From an uncultured Pelagibacteraceae bacterium (GTDB lineage: Bacteria > Pseudomonadota > Alphaproteobacteria > Pelagibacterales > Pelagibacteraceae): a stretch of DNA of 64,000 nucleotides. Location of the stretch: NCBI GenBank assembly GCA_902560625.1, contig CACEMD010000002.1, positions 106,886-170,885 of the forward strand, written 5' to 3'. Positions 8,899 through 18,902 of this stretch are shown here, in pieces. The number at the start of each line of letters is the position of its first letter. The stretch's first letter is position 1. Position numbers and translations under genes: made by a program. The notes under the pieces were generated by a model that was not told the DNA's origin, did not search any database, and worked only from the letters and a program-made list of their open reading frames with translations.

Positions 8899-10062
8899 TT
8901 ACTTAGCAAAAACAGTTGATTTGTCTGTTTTTTCCCAAGAAAAAGAGCCATCTGACTCTGGATTTCTCCCGAAGTGTCCATATGCTGCTGTTTTTTGATA
9001 AATAGGTTTATTCAAACCCAACATTTCTCTTATACCTCTTGGGCTTAAATCAAAATTTTCATTAATCAATTTTTCAACATGCCTATTTTTTTCTTCATCA
9101 TTATCAAATAGATCGACATAGATAGAGAGAGGTTTAGAAACACCAATTGCATATGCAAGTTGAATTAAACATTTTTCAGATATTTTTGATGCAACTACAT
9201 TTTTAGCTAAATATCTAGATGCATATGCTGCAGACCTATCTACTTTTGTTGGATCTTTTCCTGAGAAAGCACCACCACCATGAGGTGCTGCACCACCATA
9301 AGTATCAACTATTATCTTTCTCCCAGTTAATCCACTATCTCCATCGGGACCACCTATTACGAAATTTCCTGTAGGATTAATATAAATCTCTTTTTCATCA
9401 AGATTGCCTAACAAATTTTTTGGAATTGACTTCTCAATGTATGGCATACAAAGCTCTTTAACTTTCGTTAAATCAACATCTTTGGAATGTTGTGTAGAGA
9501 TGACCACTGACTTTACTGCACTTGGCACACCATCTTTATACTCAATAGTAATTTGACTTTTTGAGTCTGGCTCAATCCCTTTTAGTTTTCCAGATTTTCT
9601 ATCTTCAGCCATTAATCTTAAAATTCTATGTGAGTAATGAATTGGAGCCGGCATTAGTACATCAGTCTCATTACATGCATAACCAAACATGATTCCCTGA
9701 TCACCGGCACCTTCATCTTTGTTTCCAGAAGAATCGACACCCATGGCTATATCCGCTGACTGAGAGTGTAAGTGAGTTTCAATCTTAGTAGTATCTTTCC
9801 AACTAAAACCATCTTGGTCATAACCAATGTCTTTGATGCAATCTCTTACTTTTGATATTAATTCTTCTTTTTTAATTTCCGGACCTCTTGTCTCGCCTGC
9901 TAAAACTACTTTATTGGTTGTTGTTAAAGTTTCACATGCAACTCTTGCCTGGGGTTCCATTCCCAGATATGTGTCTACCACCATATCAGATATTCTATCA
10001 CATACTTTATCTGGATGACCTTCTGAAACTGATTCACTAGTGAATAAAAAATTTTTTTTCAT
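8899..10062 (-). CDS. metK: S-adenosylmethionine synthetase
   Basis: 387 residues, normal MetK length. It makes SAM from methionine and ATP in the cytoplasm. Signature parts: [12 protein letters not shown] (methionine/ATP site) at the N-terminus, the hexapeptide GAGDQG near residue 115, and [19 protein letters not shown] (phosphate loop) near residue 260. It starts one base after the lnt stop, so no room exists for a SAM riboswitch directly upstream, and expression must come from upstream promoters. A strong terminator follows it. The lnt-metK adjacency is common in alphaproteobacteria. Confidence 0.98.
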   Translation of the reverse strand: MKKNFLFTSESVSEGHPDKVCDRISDMVVDTYLGMEPQARVACETLTTTNKVVLAGETRGPEIKKEELISKVRDCIKDIGYDQDGFSWKDTTKIETHLHSQSADIAMGVDSSGNKDEGAGDQGIMFGYACNETDVLMPAPIHYSHRILRLMAEDRKSGKLKGIEPDSKSQITIEYKDGVPSAVKSVVISTQHSKDVDLTKVKELCMPYIEKSIPKNLLGNLDEKEIYINPTGNFVIGGPDGDSGLTGRKIIVDTYGGAAPHGGGAFSGKDPTKVDRSAAYASRYLAKNVVASKISEKCLIQLAYAIGVSKPLSIYVDLFDNDEEKNRHVEKLINENFDLSPRGIREMLGLNKPIYQKTAAYGHFGRNPESDGSFSWEKTDKSTVFAK

Positions 10063-10063
10063 T

Positions 10064-11578
10064 TTAAGTACCTTTCTTTTTTTTTAAAAAAAAAATCAAA
10101 GTAATATAAAAAGTCAAAAAATAAAAGAATATCTTGTTACCATGCTTACTGAACATTGTTGTTTCTGAATATCTGAAACTATTTATAAAGATTACTCCCT
10201 TCTGGGTTGATTCTACCTTTTTGACTACCATACCTTTGGGATTAATATGTGCAGAAATCCCATTATTACTCGACCGAACTGTATTCTTTCCCTCTTCTAT
10301 TGACCTAAATATAGAATGAGAAAAATGCTGTACCGGTCCATTTTTTTTACCAAACCATCCATCTTCAGAGATATTTAGTATAAAATCGTAATCTAATTTT
10401 TGCTTATTTAATTGCCCACTGTAAATTATTTCATAACATATTAGAGGAAGAAATTTAATTTCATTTATATTAATTAAATCTCTATTAACATCTGGGCTAA
10501 AAGAGTTATATCCAAATGTAATTTTCTTTAATCCAACTTTTTTAAATAAATTTTCAAAAGGTAGAAATTCACCAAATGGCACTAGTTTGTTCTTATTATA
10601 TTTACTCAATAACTCTAAGTTATTATCTAAAAATACCATTGAATTAAATATTTTTTTATCTTCCTTGCTAGTAATACCCAAAACTAATTTTTGATTTTTT
10701 GAAAAATTATTATTAAATATTTTGCGTAAATAATTTAAATCTTCTAAATAGAGACTTGGAAAAGTTCCTTCGGGATAAACAAAAATAGTTTTATTATTTT
10801 TATTGCGATTACTTAATTTTATTAATTCCTCTGCAATTAAATTTATAGAGTCATCTTGAAGATATCTTTTTATTTCTATTTTAGGAGAGATTATTTTAAT
10901 ATTTGTTTCTAATTTTTCTGGCACTTTTTTATTAAAATTTTCAATAGTATAAATGCCATAAAAATAATTAATTAAAATTAAAGATATTAATCCTGCTGTC
11001 AAAAATATTTTTTTTGTTTTGTTTTTATTCATAAACCAAATTAATGGAGTTAAGAAAAGCGTGATTGATAAAAGATTAAATGAATAAGTGCCTATAAATG
11101 ACAAAATTTGTAAAAAATTAATATAATTTGTCCAGCTATAAACTATCAGGTTCCATGGAAATCCACCCAAAGCTACACCTCTAATAAATTCAATTCCAGA
11201 AAATATAACTGCAAACAGTAAAATCGAGGCAATATTTAATTTTAAATGAAACCAAGAAAGAAAAAGTGTAGACAGCCCATAAAAAGTTCCAAGAAAAAGA
11301 GGTATTAAGATTAAAGCGAAAGGTATCAAGTTTTTATAGCTTTCATCAAAAGTAAGAGAATTTGTTATCCAGTGAAGGCTTAAAATAAAATATCCAAATC
11401 CAAACATCCAGCCTATAGAAAACGATATAAATTTGCTAGAAGTATAATATTTTAAAAAAAAAAAATATATTAATGGATATGTTAAAAAATTTAAAAATAC
11501 GAAATTATATGGAGGAAGGCTAAAGGAACTAATTGAACCTAAAATAAACGGTACTAGATATATTATTATTTTATTCAA
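10064..11578 (-). CDS. lnt: Apolipoprotein N-acyltransferase
   Basis: 504 residues. Lnt adds the third acyl chain to the N-terminal Cys of lipoproteins on the periplasmic side of the inner membrane. The N-terminal 200 residues hold six or more membrane helices, including FLPF-like PPYNF and GGFPWNL motifs. The nitrilase domain follows, with the catalytic triad E270 (VYPEG), K331 ([12 protein letters not shown]) and C381 (LICYEI), equivalent to E267/K335/C387 of E. coli. One C-terminal helix (about 483-498) closes it. It overlaps ybeY by four bases. Substrate lipoproteins in this window include the DUF3576, LptE and BON proteins. Confidence 0.95.
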   Translation of the reverse strand: MNKIIIYLVPFILGSISSFSLPPYNFVFLNFLTYPLIYFFFLKYYTSSKFISFSIGWMFGFGYFILSLHWITNSLTFDESYKNLIPFALILIPLFLGTFYGLSTLFLSWFHLKLNIASILLFAVIFSGIEFIRGVALGGFPWNLIVYSWTNYINFLQILSFIGTYSFNLLSITLFLTPLIWFMNKNKTKKIFLTAGLISLILINYFYGIYTIENFNKKVPEKLETNIKIISPKIEIKRYLQDDSINLIAEELIKLSNRNKNNKTIFVYPEGTFPSLYLEDLNYLRKIFNNNFSKNQKLVLGITSKEDKKIFNSMVFLDNNLELLSKYNKNKLVPFGEFLPFENLFKKVGLKKITFGYNSFSPDVNRDLININEIKFLPLICYEIIYSGQLNKQKLDYDFILNISEDGWFGKKNGPVQHFSHSIFRSIEEGKNTVRSSNNGISAHINPKGMVVKKVESTQKGVIFINSFRYSETTMFSKHGNKIFFYFLTFYITLIFFLKKKKGT

Positions 11579-12003
11579 TTTTTTTTATTAAGATAATTAA
11601 ATATTAAATTTTCTTTTTTTTTCATTTTATTATACTCTTTAATTTTTTTATGATCGTATCCGAGTAAGTGCAAATATCCATGTATCCAAATTTTATCAAA
11701 TTCATGCTCAAAGCTATTTAATTTAGATCTTTTATTAATAATCTCAAAACTTATTGCTATATCGCCAATATAAGAATTTTCTTTTGTGGGAAAAGATAGA
11801 ACGTCTGTTGGTCTGTTGATTTTTCGAAATTTATTATTTAATTTTTTCATTTTTAAATTGTTAGTTAATAAAATTGAAAATTCCTTATTTTTTTTACCTA
11901 ATATTTCAGACACCTTTTTAATTTTGTTATTTATATACTTTTTGGGATCTTTAAGATTTTTTTGCCATCCGTAATGATCTATGTAAACATTGGCTTTTAT
12001 CAT
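11575..12003 (-). CDS. ybeY: Endoribonuclease YbeY (rRNA maturation)
   Basis: 142 residues. YbeY is a zinc-dependent RNase involved in 16S rRNA 3' end maturation and ribosome quality control. The metal site HGYLHLLGYDH (His108, His112, His118) is complete, preceded by RPTDVLSFP and a GDIAIS strand typical of the family. It overlaps phoH upstream (ATGA) and lnt downstream by four bases each. The phoH-ybeY pair is conserved; corC, often between ybeY and lnt, is absent. Confidence 0.96.
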   Translation of the reverse strand: MIKANVYIDHYGWQKNLKDPKKYINNKIKKVSEILGKKNKEFSILLTNNLKMKKLNNKFRKINRPTDVLSFPTKENSYIGDIAISFEIINKRSKLNSFEHEFDKIWIHGYLHLLGYDHKKIKEYNKMKKKENLIFNYLNKKN

Positions 12004-13010
12004 TCATCTATATTTTTACTGGAATATGCTTTAACAATCTTAGAGACTAATGGATGTCTAACAACATCTGTATGGTCAAAATCAATAACTGAGATTTCTT
12101 TTAGGTGACCTAAAATTTTTTTTGAACGGTTCAATCCTGATAATGATTTATTGGGCAAATCTATTTGAGATGGGTCACCATTTATTACAATCTTTGAATT
12201 TTCGCCGATTCTTGTTAGAAACATTTTAATTTGTGTGTCAGTTGCATTTTGAGCTTCGTCTAAAATTGCAAAAGAATTCTTTAAAGTTCTACCTCTCATA
12301 AATGCTAAGGGAGCAATTTCTATATCGCCAACCTCAATTTTTTTTTGAATTTTTTCAAAATCTAACAAATCGTACAAAGAGTCGTATAATGGTCTTAAAT
12401 ATGGATCTACTTTCTCTCTCATATCTCCTGGTAAAAATCCAAGTCTTTCCCCTGCTTCAACTGCTGGTCTAGATAGTATAATTCTATCGATTTTTTTATC
12501 CAATAACATTGTTAATCCAATGGCAACCGCTAAAAAAGTTTTACCTGTACCAGCTGGTCCAGCTGAAATAACTATATCACTTTCTTTTAGTGCTCTTACA
12601 TAATTTTTTTGTTTTTCTGATCTTGGAATTACAGATTTCTTTGGGGTTTTGATTATATACTCCATATTTTTTTCGGAAGGACTTTTTTTTTGTTTAATCA
12701 TAAATTTACTCACTGAAGAAACTATATCTTTTTCCTCAATAGTTCCATTAATATTGAATTGTTCTACTAAAAATTCTATCGCATTTTTAACAATCTCATT
12801 TTTGGTTGGATTACTTTTTATTAATAAAGAATTACCTCTAGAATAGATGTTTGTCTGAGTTATTTTTTCTAATTCTTTTATATTATTATTAAACTCTCCA
12901 ACAACACCAAGAAGAATTTCATTATTTTGAAAGATAATACTCAAAGTATCATTACCAGAATAAACAAACTTTAGATTTGATTGAATTTTTTTATTTAAAA
13001 TACTACTCAA
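12000..13010 (-). CDS. phoH: PhoH-like ATPase
   Basis: 336 residues, usual for the PhoH/YbeZ family. It is a predicted cytoplasmic P-loop ATPase linked to YbeY and rRNA processing. Walker A GPAGTGKT is at 151-158 and the Walker B region FAILDEAQNAT is near 245. ILSRPAVEAGERLGFLPGD, diagnostic of PhoH, lies between them. The N-terminal 120 residues carry the smaller KH-like extension. It starts one base after the miaB stop and overlaps ybeY. Confidence 0.95.
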   Translation of the reverse strand: MSSILNKKIQSNLKFVYSGNDTLSIIFQNNEILLGVVGEFNNNIKELEKITQTNIYSRGNSLLIKSNPTKNEIVKNAIEFLVEQFNINGTIEEKDIVSSVSKFMIKQKKSPSEKNMEYIIKTPKKSVIPRSEKQKNYVRALKESDIVISAGPAGTGKTFLAVAIGLTMLLDKKIDRIILSRPAVEAGERLGFLPGDMREKVDPYLRPLYDSLYDLLDFEKIQKKIEVGDIEIAPLAFMRGRTLKNSFAILDEAQNATDTQIKMFLTRIGENSKIVINGDPSQIDLPNKSLSGLNRSKKILGHLKEISVIDFDHTDVVRHPLVSKIVKAYSSKNIDE

Positions 13011-13011
13011 A

Positions 13012-14349
13012 TTATGCTGCTTTCATATTTTTCTTTAACTGAATTTTTCCAAAGAGTGAATTTTGATTACAACTATCTATTTTCACATTAACAATTTTTC
13101 CAATATTTTTTTTATTTCCTTCAAAAATTACTGAATTAAGAAACTTATTTCTTCCAAATAGCTTTTTTTCATCTTTCATTTTATTTTCTACAAGAACTTC
13201 TATTTCCTTTCCAACAAATGAATTATTCATTTTTTTTTGAAATTTAAAAAGTAATTCTTGAATTTTTAGTAATCGTAAATTTAAAATATCCTTATCAATT
13301 AATTCTAGTTGTGAGGCTTTAGTTCCTGGTCTTGGGCTAAAAATAAATGAGAAAGAATTAATAAATTCAATTTTTTTTATAAGATTTATTGTATCAGCAA
13401 AATCCACATCTTCTTCTCCAGGATAACCAACAATAAAATCACTTGAGAATTCTATATTAGGATTAATTTTTTTCAATTTCTCATATATTTCAATGTAATA
13501 CTCTACAGAATGTTTTCTGTTCATCAGCTGTAAAACCTTATTTGACCCGCTTTGAATAGGTAAATGAACAAATGGCATCAACTTCTTTGATTTTGAATAA
13601 CAACTTATTAAATCATCTGTCATATCTTTAGGATGTGAGGTTGTGTACCTTATTCTTTCTAGCTCAGAATATTTCTCTAATTCAAGTATCAAATCAGAGA
13701 TTCTAAATTCTTTATTTTTCTCTTTATATGAGTAAGCGTTAACATTTTGACCAAGAAGAGTGATTTCTTTCGCTCCGTTTTTAATAAGTTGCTCAGCCTC
13801 TTTTATAATCTGAATAAAAGGTCGAGAAAATTCAGGACCTCTTGTATAGGGAACTACACAAAAGTTACAAAACTTATCACATCCTTCTTGTATGGTCAGG
13901 AAACTTGATACGGTATTATTCTTATTTTCAATTTTTTCTAAAAATTGAAATTTAGATATTGTTTCAAATTCAGTTTCCTCATTTTTTTTGTTACTTTCAA
14001 AATTACTTAGAACGTTATTTATTTTGTGATAAGATTGAGGTCCTATCACAATGTCAATGTAGGGCTCTCGTTTGATCATTTCCTGGTTTTCTGCTTGAGC
14101 CACACATCCAGCTACAATTAATATTGGTTTTTTTTTATTTTTATAGATTTTTTTTACTCTACCTATTTCATGATAGACTTTTTCTTTTGCCTTATCTCTG
14201 ATGTGGCAAGTGTTAAGTATATAACAATCAGTGTTTTCTTGACTCTGAGTTTTGTGAAAACCAATTTTTTTTACAGAATCGTATATTCTGTTAGTGTCAT
14301 ATACATTCATTTGACAGCCAAATGTTTTAATGAATACTTTTTTTTCCAT
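13012..14349 (-). CDS. miaB: tRNA-2-methylthio-N6-dimethylallyladenosine synthase MiaB
   Basis: 445 residues. MiaB is a radical-SAM methylthiotransferase modifying A37 of tRNAs reading UNN codons. The first [4Fe-4S] cluster ligands are C12, C48 and C82; the radical-SAM CxxxCxxC is C157, C161 and C164 in EGCDKFCNFCVVPYTRG. A C-terminal TRAM domain (about 375-440) follows. It begins three bases after the fur stop and ends one base before phoH, the alphaproteobacterial order fur-miaB-phoH-ybeY-lnt. Confidence 0.97.
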   Translation of the reverse strand: MEKKVFIKTFGCQMNVYDTNRIYDSVKKIGFHKTQSQENTDCYILNTCHIRDKAKEKVYHEIGRVKKIYKNKKKPILIVAGCVAQAENQEMIKREPYIDIVIGPQSYHKINNVLSNFESNKKNEETEFETISKFQFLEKIENKNNTVSSFLTIQEGCDKFCNFCVVPYTRGPEFSRPFIQIIKEAEQLIKNGAKEITLLGQNVNAYSYKEKNKEFRISDLILELEKYSELERIRYTTSHPKDMTDDLISCYSKSKKLMPFVHLPIQSGSNKVLQLMNRKHSVEYYIEIYEKLKKINPNIEFSSDFIVGYPGEEDVDFADTINLIKKIEFINSFSFIFSPRPGTKASQLELIDKDILNLRLLKIQELLFKFQKKMNNSFVGKEIEVLVENKMKDEKKLFGRNKFLNSVIFEGNKKNIGKIVNVKIDSCNQNSLFGKIQLKKNMKAA

Positions 14350-14352
14350 TAA

Positions 14353-14763
14353 TTAAGATTTTTTTTTAATGCCATATAGTTCAAGTTTATGATCAACCAA
14401 TTCATAACCATACTTGTCGGCTACCTTTTTTTGTAAAATTTCAATTTCATCATTAACAAACTCTATAATCTCTCCGGTCTTGATATCAATTAAATGATCA
14501 TGATGGCTTTCGCTCATTTCCTCATAACGAGCTTTCCCACCTTTAAAGTCGTGCTTTGCGAGAATTCCAGCTTCTTCAAATAATTTAACAGTTCTGTAAA
14601 CAGTAGCTATACTAATTTTTGAGTCTAATTTAGAAACCCTGTTATAAAGTTCATCTACATCAGGATGATCACTTGACTCTGACATAACTTTAGCAATTAT
14701 TTTTCTTTGTTCCGTTAACTTTACACCTTTAGAAATACATTTTTGTTCAATAGTTTCTTTCAT
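14353..14763 (-). CDS. fur: Fur family metal-dependent transcriptional regulator
   Basis: 136 residues. It has an N-terminal winged helix (LTEQRKIIAKVM, then SIATVYRTVKLFEEAGIL) and a C-terminal dimerisation/metal domain with HHDHLID and the ARYEE strand. It has the regulatory metal-site residues (His32 region, Glu80 region, HxH) but no CxxC structural zinc motif. In alphaproteobacteria the orthologue may answer to iron or manganese (Fur/Mur), and the sequence does not decide between them. It sits between tsaB and miaB, as in relatives. Confidence 0.92.
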   Translation of the reverse strand: MKETIEQKCISKGVKLTEQRKIIAKVMSESSDHPDVDELYNRVSKLDSKISIATVYRTVKLFEEAGILAKHDFKGGKARYEEMSESHHDHLIDIKTGEIIEFVNDEIEILQKKVADKYGYELVDHKLELYGIKKKS

Positions 14764-14777
14764 TGCAATATATAACT

Positions 14778-15149
14778 CTAATAATTAATTTTAATCAAAT
14801 TTTTTTTTAATTTACCCTTATCAAATAACTCTAAGATTTCATTATAATTTTTGTTTTTTACCTGACTTGATTTAAATCCATATAAATTTAATTGATTTGT
14901 GATATTTAAAGCTTTAACAACTGCAATTGATGCCTTAATACTTGAAGATTTACCAGGTCCTTGATTAACTAAAATATTATTAATTTTATTGATATTTATA
15001 TTGTTGCTTTTTAAAAAGTTAAAAAGTAAGCCCGTAAATTTATCAAAATTTTCTCTACTGTTACTAAATTCGTTAGTATATGATTTATTATCGTCTATGA
15101 TTTTAAAAAAAACATTATCTTTTGCAGCATCAATAATTAAAGTTATCAT
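14778..15149 (-). CDS. tsaB: TsaB-like protein, C-terminally truncated
   Basis: Only 123 residues from the ATG at 15149; TsaB is usually 210-230. It keeps the N-terminal ASKHA lobe: MITLIIDAA, the helix ending in LLFNFLKSNNI, and the ILVNQGPGKSSSIKASIAVVKAL segment that matches the GPGSFTGlRig motif of TsaB. The second lobe is missing and the sequence ends in a lysine-rich tail. TsaB forms the threonylcarbamoyl-adenosine (t6A37) complex with TsaD and TsaE, and its N-terminal lobe is the TsaD-binding part. rimI, normally between tsaB and fur, is absent; fur starts 14 bases downstream. A longer upstream start (15197) is possible but reads into the divergent gene. Confidence 0.68.
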   Translation of the reverse strand: MITLIIDAAKDNVFFKIIDDNKSYTNEFSNSRENFDKFTGLLFNFLKSNNININKINNILVNQGPGKSSSIKASIAVVKALNITNQLNLYGFKSSQVKNKNYNEILELFDKGKLKKNLIKINY

Positions 15150-16155
15150 TATATTAATTTTTACTTTTAATTCTAATGCAGAAGAAAATAATAGCAAATA
15201 TTATAGTGAAGATAGAGGTGTTATTTCTTTAATGTACCATAGATTTAATGAAGATAAATACCCTTCTACCAATATTCAAATGAATGTTTTTAAGGAACAT
15301 ATAAATAAAATTAAAGGCCATAAAATAAATTTTTATAACCCTTTGGATTTTGCAGAAAATTATAACAAATCAAAAGTAAATAAGAAAATTTTATTAACAA
15401 TTGATGATGCATTCTCCTCTTTTTATAAAAATGCATGGCCTTTTTTAAAACAAAATAAAATTCCTTTTATTTTGTTTGTATCAACGGATCCAGTAGGAAA
15501 AAAAGGATATATGACTTGGGAGCAGATAAGAGAAGTAGAAAAAGAGACATTTGCTTTTATTGGTAATCATTCACATTCACATGAATACATGATTGAATTT
15601 GACTCTTTTAAATTTCAAAATGATATAAATAAATCAATAAAGATTTTTGAAAAAGAACTAGGTTATAATCCTATATTTTTTTCATACCCATTTGGAGAGT
15701 ACAGTCTCAAACAAAAAAATTTCATAAAAAAAAAATTCAAATTTGCATTCGGCCAACATTCAGGGGTTATTGATATAAATAAAGATAAATTTGAAATACC
15801 AAGATTTCCAATAAATGAAAAATATGGAGATCTAGAAAGATTTCAATTTTTAATTAAATTACTTCCACTACAATATGATAACATTTTCCCTGAAGATAAA
15901 TTAATTCTTTCAAAAGATAACCCTCCTAAAACATATATTAATTTTTTCAGTAAACAAAAAAATTTAGATAAAATAAATTGTTATTCTAATGAAGGTAATG
16001 ATTGGAAAAAAACAAATTTAAAAATTATTGACAATAAATTATTTATAAATTTTTCTGAAAAATTTTTATTTAGAAGAGGAAGAATTAATTGTTCTTTAAA
16101 TGATGAAGAAGGCTGGAAGTGGCTTGGAATTCAATTTACAATCAGGCTAGATTAG
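15097..16155 (+). CDS. Secreted polysaccharide deacetylase family protein
   Basis: 352 residues from the ATG chosen, which gives a good signal peptide (MILKK, hydrophobic core, cleavage at about NSNA-EEN). The NodB-type domain shows GVISLMYHRF, TIDDAFSSFY (metal and base aspartates; the usual TFDDG is TIDDA here), GNHSHSHEY (metal His pair) and FSYPFGEYS. It is a periplasmic carbohydrate esterase; the substrate is unknown. The C-terminal 110 residues are not part of the domain. The 5' end overlaps the divergent tsaB by 53 bases. A shorter non-ATG start inside the overlap is possible but would damage the signal peptide. The 3' end overlaps the next, convergent gene by 9 bases. Confidence 0.75.
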   Translation: MILKKTLSFAASIIKVIIILIFTFNSNAEENNSKYYSEDRGVISLMYHRFNEDKYPSTNIQMNVFKEHINKIKGHKINFYNPLDFAENYNKSKVNKKILLTIDDAFSSFYKNAWPFLKQNKIPFILFVSTDPVGKKGYMTWEQIREVEKETFAFIGNHSHSHEYMIEFDSFKFQNDINKSIKIFEKELGYNPIFFSYPFGEYSLKQKNFIKKKFKFAFGQHSGVIDINKDKFEIPRFPINEKYGDLERFQFLIKLLPLQYDNIFPEDKLILSKDNPPKTYINFFSKQKNLDKINCYSNEGNDWKKTNLKIIDNKLFINFSEKFLFRRGRINCSLNDEEGWKWLGIQFTIRLD

Positions 16156-17280
16156 ACTTTTAAGTTTTTTACTCTTTGGAAGTATTTTTGCATCATCAAA
16201 ATCTTTTAAAGAATTTTGCTCTATAATTTTTTTAAGTACCTTAATATATTCTGTTCCAGTTTCTGCATAATTTTCAAGATATTCAACCAGTTTTAAACTA
16301 TCAAGATCTTCATTATTATCTCTCAAGATTGCTCTTTGCTTCCTAAAACTTTTATAACCTGAGTGAGTGTTTAAATTTCTTTGATAAGCTCTTACAGACG
16401 CTTTTAAAACTTTGAATTTCATAACTTTGTGAGAAGATTCGCTGCTGGCCGCTAATGGTTTAATTCCATCTCCAGAGTAAGTCCATTGACCATATAAAGC
16501 ATTTCCCTCTATAGCAAATCTTGACGTACCCCATCCTGTTTCTTTAGCAGCTTGTGCTATAGCAAGTGATACTGGGATTACGTCCATCCTAATCTTTAGT
16601 GTTGAAAGATCGTTTTTAATTACACCATACTGTTTAAACTTTTCCGCTATCCATTTTTTCTCAGATTCAGAGTTGTTATTTTTATTTAAAACCGTAAATA
16701 ATCTTTTTCTATCTAGTTTTATTCTTGCATTTTCCTCCAGAATAAGTGGCAAAACAATTTTAATAAAAAGATCTTTCCTTTTTTTTGAGCTTTCTATTTT
16801 TTTAATTTCAACAGGTAAAAGATTTATCTCAATTGGTTTTACAATTTTGTTATTTCTTATTTTTTTTAAATCATAGCTCAAATCTTCAAAAAGTTGATCT
16901 AATGTCGAGGCACTAAGCCTCACAGAATTTTCAGGAGTTTCATTTAATTGAAATATATCATCAAACAAATTTTTCCTATCAAGTTCTTCATCTAAACTGA
17001 AAGGTATTCCATTTTGAGCATTTAAAATTATTTTTTCTAAATCAAATTTTGACTTATTTTGAATCTCTATAGGCTTTTTTAAAACTTTAGATATATAAAC
17101 TGTACTTGTAGGTAAAATTGAAAAAAAGACTATAACAAAAAAACTTAGTAATAAAGTTTTATATATATTTATAATTTGTTCATTGGACTTTTTTTTTTTA
17201 ATTTTGCTAATCTTGAATCCTCTATACAACAGGTTTTTCCTTATATCTTTTAATTTAAGTTTGTGAATATTGCTTATCAT
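16147..17280 (-). CDS. Bax-like glucosaminidase-domain protein
   Basis: 377 residues. A membrane helix at about 47-65 (SFFVIVFFSILPTSTVYI) anchors it, leaving a periplasmic C-terminal domain. The domain contains SLAIAQAAKETGWGTSRFA (catalytic Glu) and NALYGQWTY, which mark the glucosaminidase family that includes E. coli Bax and FlgJ. It ends with RAYQRNLNTHSGYKSFR. Predicted role: cleavage of the peptidoglycan glycan strand. The region between the helix and the domain is charged and unassigned. It is convergent with the deacetylase (9-base overlap), and both probably act on the cell wall or surface sugars. Confidence 0.82.
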   Translation of the reverse strand: MISNIHKLKLKDIRKNLLYRGFKISKIKKKKSNEQIINIYKTLLLSFFVIVFFSILPTSTVYISKVLKKPIEIQNKSKFDLEKIILNAQNGIPFSLDEELDRKNLFDDIFQLNETPENSVRLSASTLDQLFEDLSYDLKKIRNNKIVKPIEINLLPVEIKKIESSKKRKDLFIKIVLPLILEENARIKLDRKRLFTVLNKNNNSESEKKWIAEKFKQYGVIKNDLSTLKIRMDVIPVSLAIAQAAKETGWGTSRFAIEGNALYGQWTYSGDGIKPLAASSESSHKVMKFKVLKASVRAYQRNLNTHSGYKSFRKQRAILRDNNEDLDSLKLVEYLENYAETGTEYIKVLKKIIEQNSLKDFDDAKILPKSKKLKSLI

Positions 17281-17298
17281 GCTTTTATCTAATTTACT

Positions 17299-17847
17299 TT
17301 AAATTGCTAATACTTCTTTTACTTCTGGAATATAATGACACAAAAGATTCTGAACTCCTTTCTTTAGTGTCATAGTTGAACTTGGGCAACCTGAGCAACT
17401 TCCCTGTAATTTAACTTTTACAATTCCATTACTAAATTCTTGAAATTTTATATCACCGCCATCTCTTGCAACTGCAGGACGAATTTTAGTATCGAGTATT
17501 TTAATGATTTTTTTTTCCACCTCTTTTAGGTCACCACTTTCCTCTCCATTTGATTCATGATCAATTACAATTTCATTTTCATTTTCATTCGAATAGTAAT
17601 CATTAATAAAAGATTTTATAATATGTTTAATCTCTTCCCAATCTGTATCTTCTTTTTTATTAACTGATAAATAATCCTTAGTTAAAAAAATACTTTTAAC
17701 TCCATCTACAGACATTATATTTCTTACTAATTCATTATCGGTCTGACTTTTTTCAAAAATTTCAATAACACCTTCGTTCAAAACTTTTTTTCCTGGAATA
17801 AACTTTAGAGAGTTTGGGTTTGGAGTATTTTCAGTTTGTATAAACAT
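17299..17847 (-). CDS. NfuA/NFU1-like iron-sulfur cluster scaffold protein
   Basis: 182 residues. An Nfu N-terminal domain (about 1-85, starting with TENTPNPNSLKFIPG) is followed by an acidic linker and a NifU C-terminal domain with RDGGDIKFQEF and the cluster-binding CSGC (C151, C154). This is the mitochondrial NFU1-type arrangement found across alphaproteobacteria. It accepts and delivers [4Fe-4S] clusters in the cytoplasm. Likely clients in this window include MiaB and Nth. It is downstream of trpS (47-base gap) in the conserved order murJ-trpS-nfu. Confidence 0.93.
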   Translation of the reverse strand: MFIQTENTPNPNSLKFIPGKKVLNEGVIEIFEKSQTDNELVRNIMSVDGVKSIFLTKDYLSVNKKEDTDWEEIKHIIKSFINDYYSNENENEIVIDHESNGEESGDLKEVEKKIIKILDTKIRPAVARDGGDIKFQEFSNGIVKVKLQGSCSGCPSSTMTLKKGVQNLLCHYIPEVKEVLAI

Positions 17848-17894
17848 AATTGATATATAATTATATATTTTATAATTTAAAGATTAAAATTGCC

Positions 17895-18896
17895 TCAAAA
17901 ACCAACAATTTTTTTCATTTCATCAACTTTTTTTGATGCGATTGCATTTGCTCTTTCAGCTCCCTCTTTCAAAACATCATCAATATATTTTGAATCTTTT
18001 TGTATATTTTTCATTTTTTGTGAAACAGGTGATAATTTTTCGATTAATAAATCTGAAAGTTTATTTTTAAATTCTGAAAAGTTTCTACCACTAAATTCAT
18101 TAAGTGTTTTAGTTAAGTCTTGATTATTTAGACTTGAATAAATTCCGAATAAATTTTCTGCTTCAGGTCTCTTTTTTAACTCTTCCTGATTTTCGGGGAG
18201 CGGGTGATTATCGGTTTTAGCTTTTTTTATTTTACTTACTATGGAGTCCTTATCATCATTAAGATTAATTCGACTAAAGTCTGATGGATCTGATTTGCTC
18301 ATTTTTTTTGTTCCATCTTTTAAACTCATAATTCTTGAAAAATTTTTTTTTATTAATGGTTCAGGTACCCTTAAGAAATTTGGTGCTTTAAAATCTAGAT
18401 TAAATTTCTGAGCAATGTCTCTGCAAAGCTCTAAATGTTGTTTTTGATCTTCACCAACTGGAACATGAGTTGTATCATATAGTAAGATGTCAGCTGCCAT
18501 CAATACTGGATAAATGTAAAGTCCAACACTTGCTTTTTCTTTATCTTTTCCTGCTTTTTCTTTAAATTGTGTCATTCTGTTTAACCAACCCATGCGAGCT
18601 ACACAGCTTAATAACCATGACCCTTCAGAATGTGATTTTACTAGAGATTGATTAAATATTATGCTTTTTTTATAGTCTAATCCGCTTGCAAGAAATGCAG
18701 CAGTAGTTTCTCTTATATTTTTTTTTAAAGCAACTGGATCTTGCTTTGTTGTAAGTGCGTGTAGATCTACTACACAATAAATACACTCATTCTGATCTTC
18801 ATTTTGTAAATCTACAAAATTTCTAATAGCACCAATATAATTCCCTAAATGAAGATTACCAGTTGGCTGAACTCCAGAAAAAATTTTTTTACTCAT
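17895..18896 (-). CDS. trpS: Tryptophanyl-tRNA synthetase
   Basis: 333 residues, a class I synthetase charging tRNA-Trp. The HIGH-type signature [11 protein letters not shown] is at 13-23 and the KMSKS loop is intact ([10 protein letters not shown], near 200). [31 protein letters not shown] is the diagnostic TrpRS core. It starts six bases after the murJ stop, so the two share a transcript. It ends close upstream of the Nfu gene. Confidence 0.98.
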   Translation of the reverse strand: MSKKIFSGVQPTGNLHLGNYIGAIRNFVDLQNEDQNECIYCVVDLHALTTKQDPVALKKNIRETTAAFLASGLDYKKSIIFNQSLVKSHSEGSWLLSCVARMGWLNRMTQFKEKAGKDKEKASVGLYIYPVLMAADILLYDTTHVPVGEDQKQHLELCRDIAQKFNLDFKAPNFLRVPEPLIKKNFSRIMSLKDGTKKMSKSDPSDFSRINLNDDKDSIVSKIKKAKTDNHPLPENQEELKKRPEAENLFGIYSSLNNQDLTKTLNEFSGRNFSEFKNKLSDLLIEKLSPVSQKMKNIQKDSKYIDDVLKEGAERANAIASKKVDEMKKIVGF

Positions 18897-18902
18897 ATTT
18901 TG

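Noticed and set aside
10063..10064. Possible SAM riboswitch upstream of metK
   Set aside because: metK starts one base after the lnt stop, so there is no leader space for a riboswitch aptamer.
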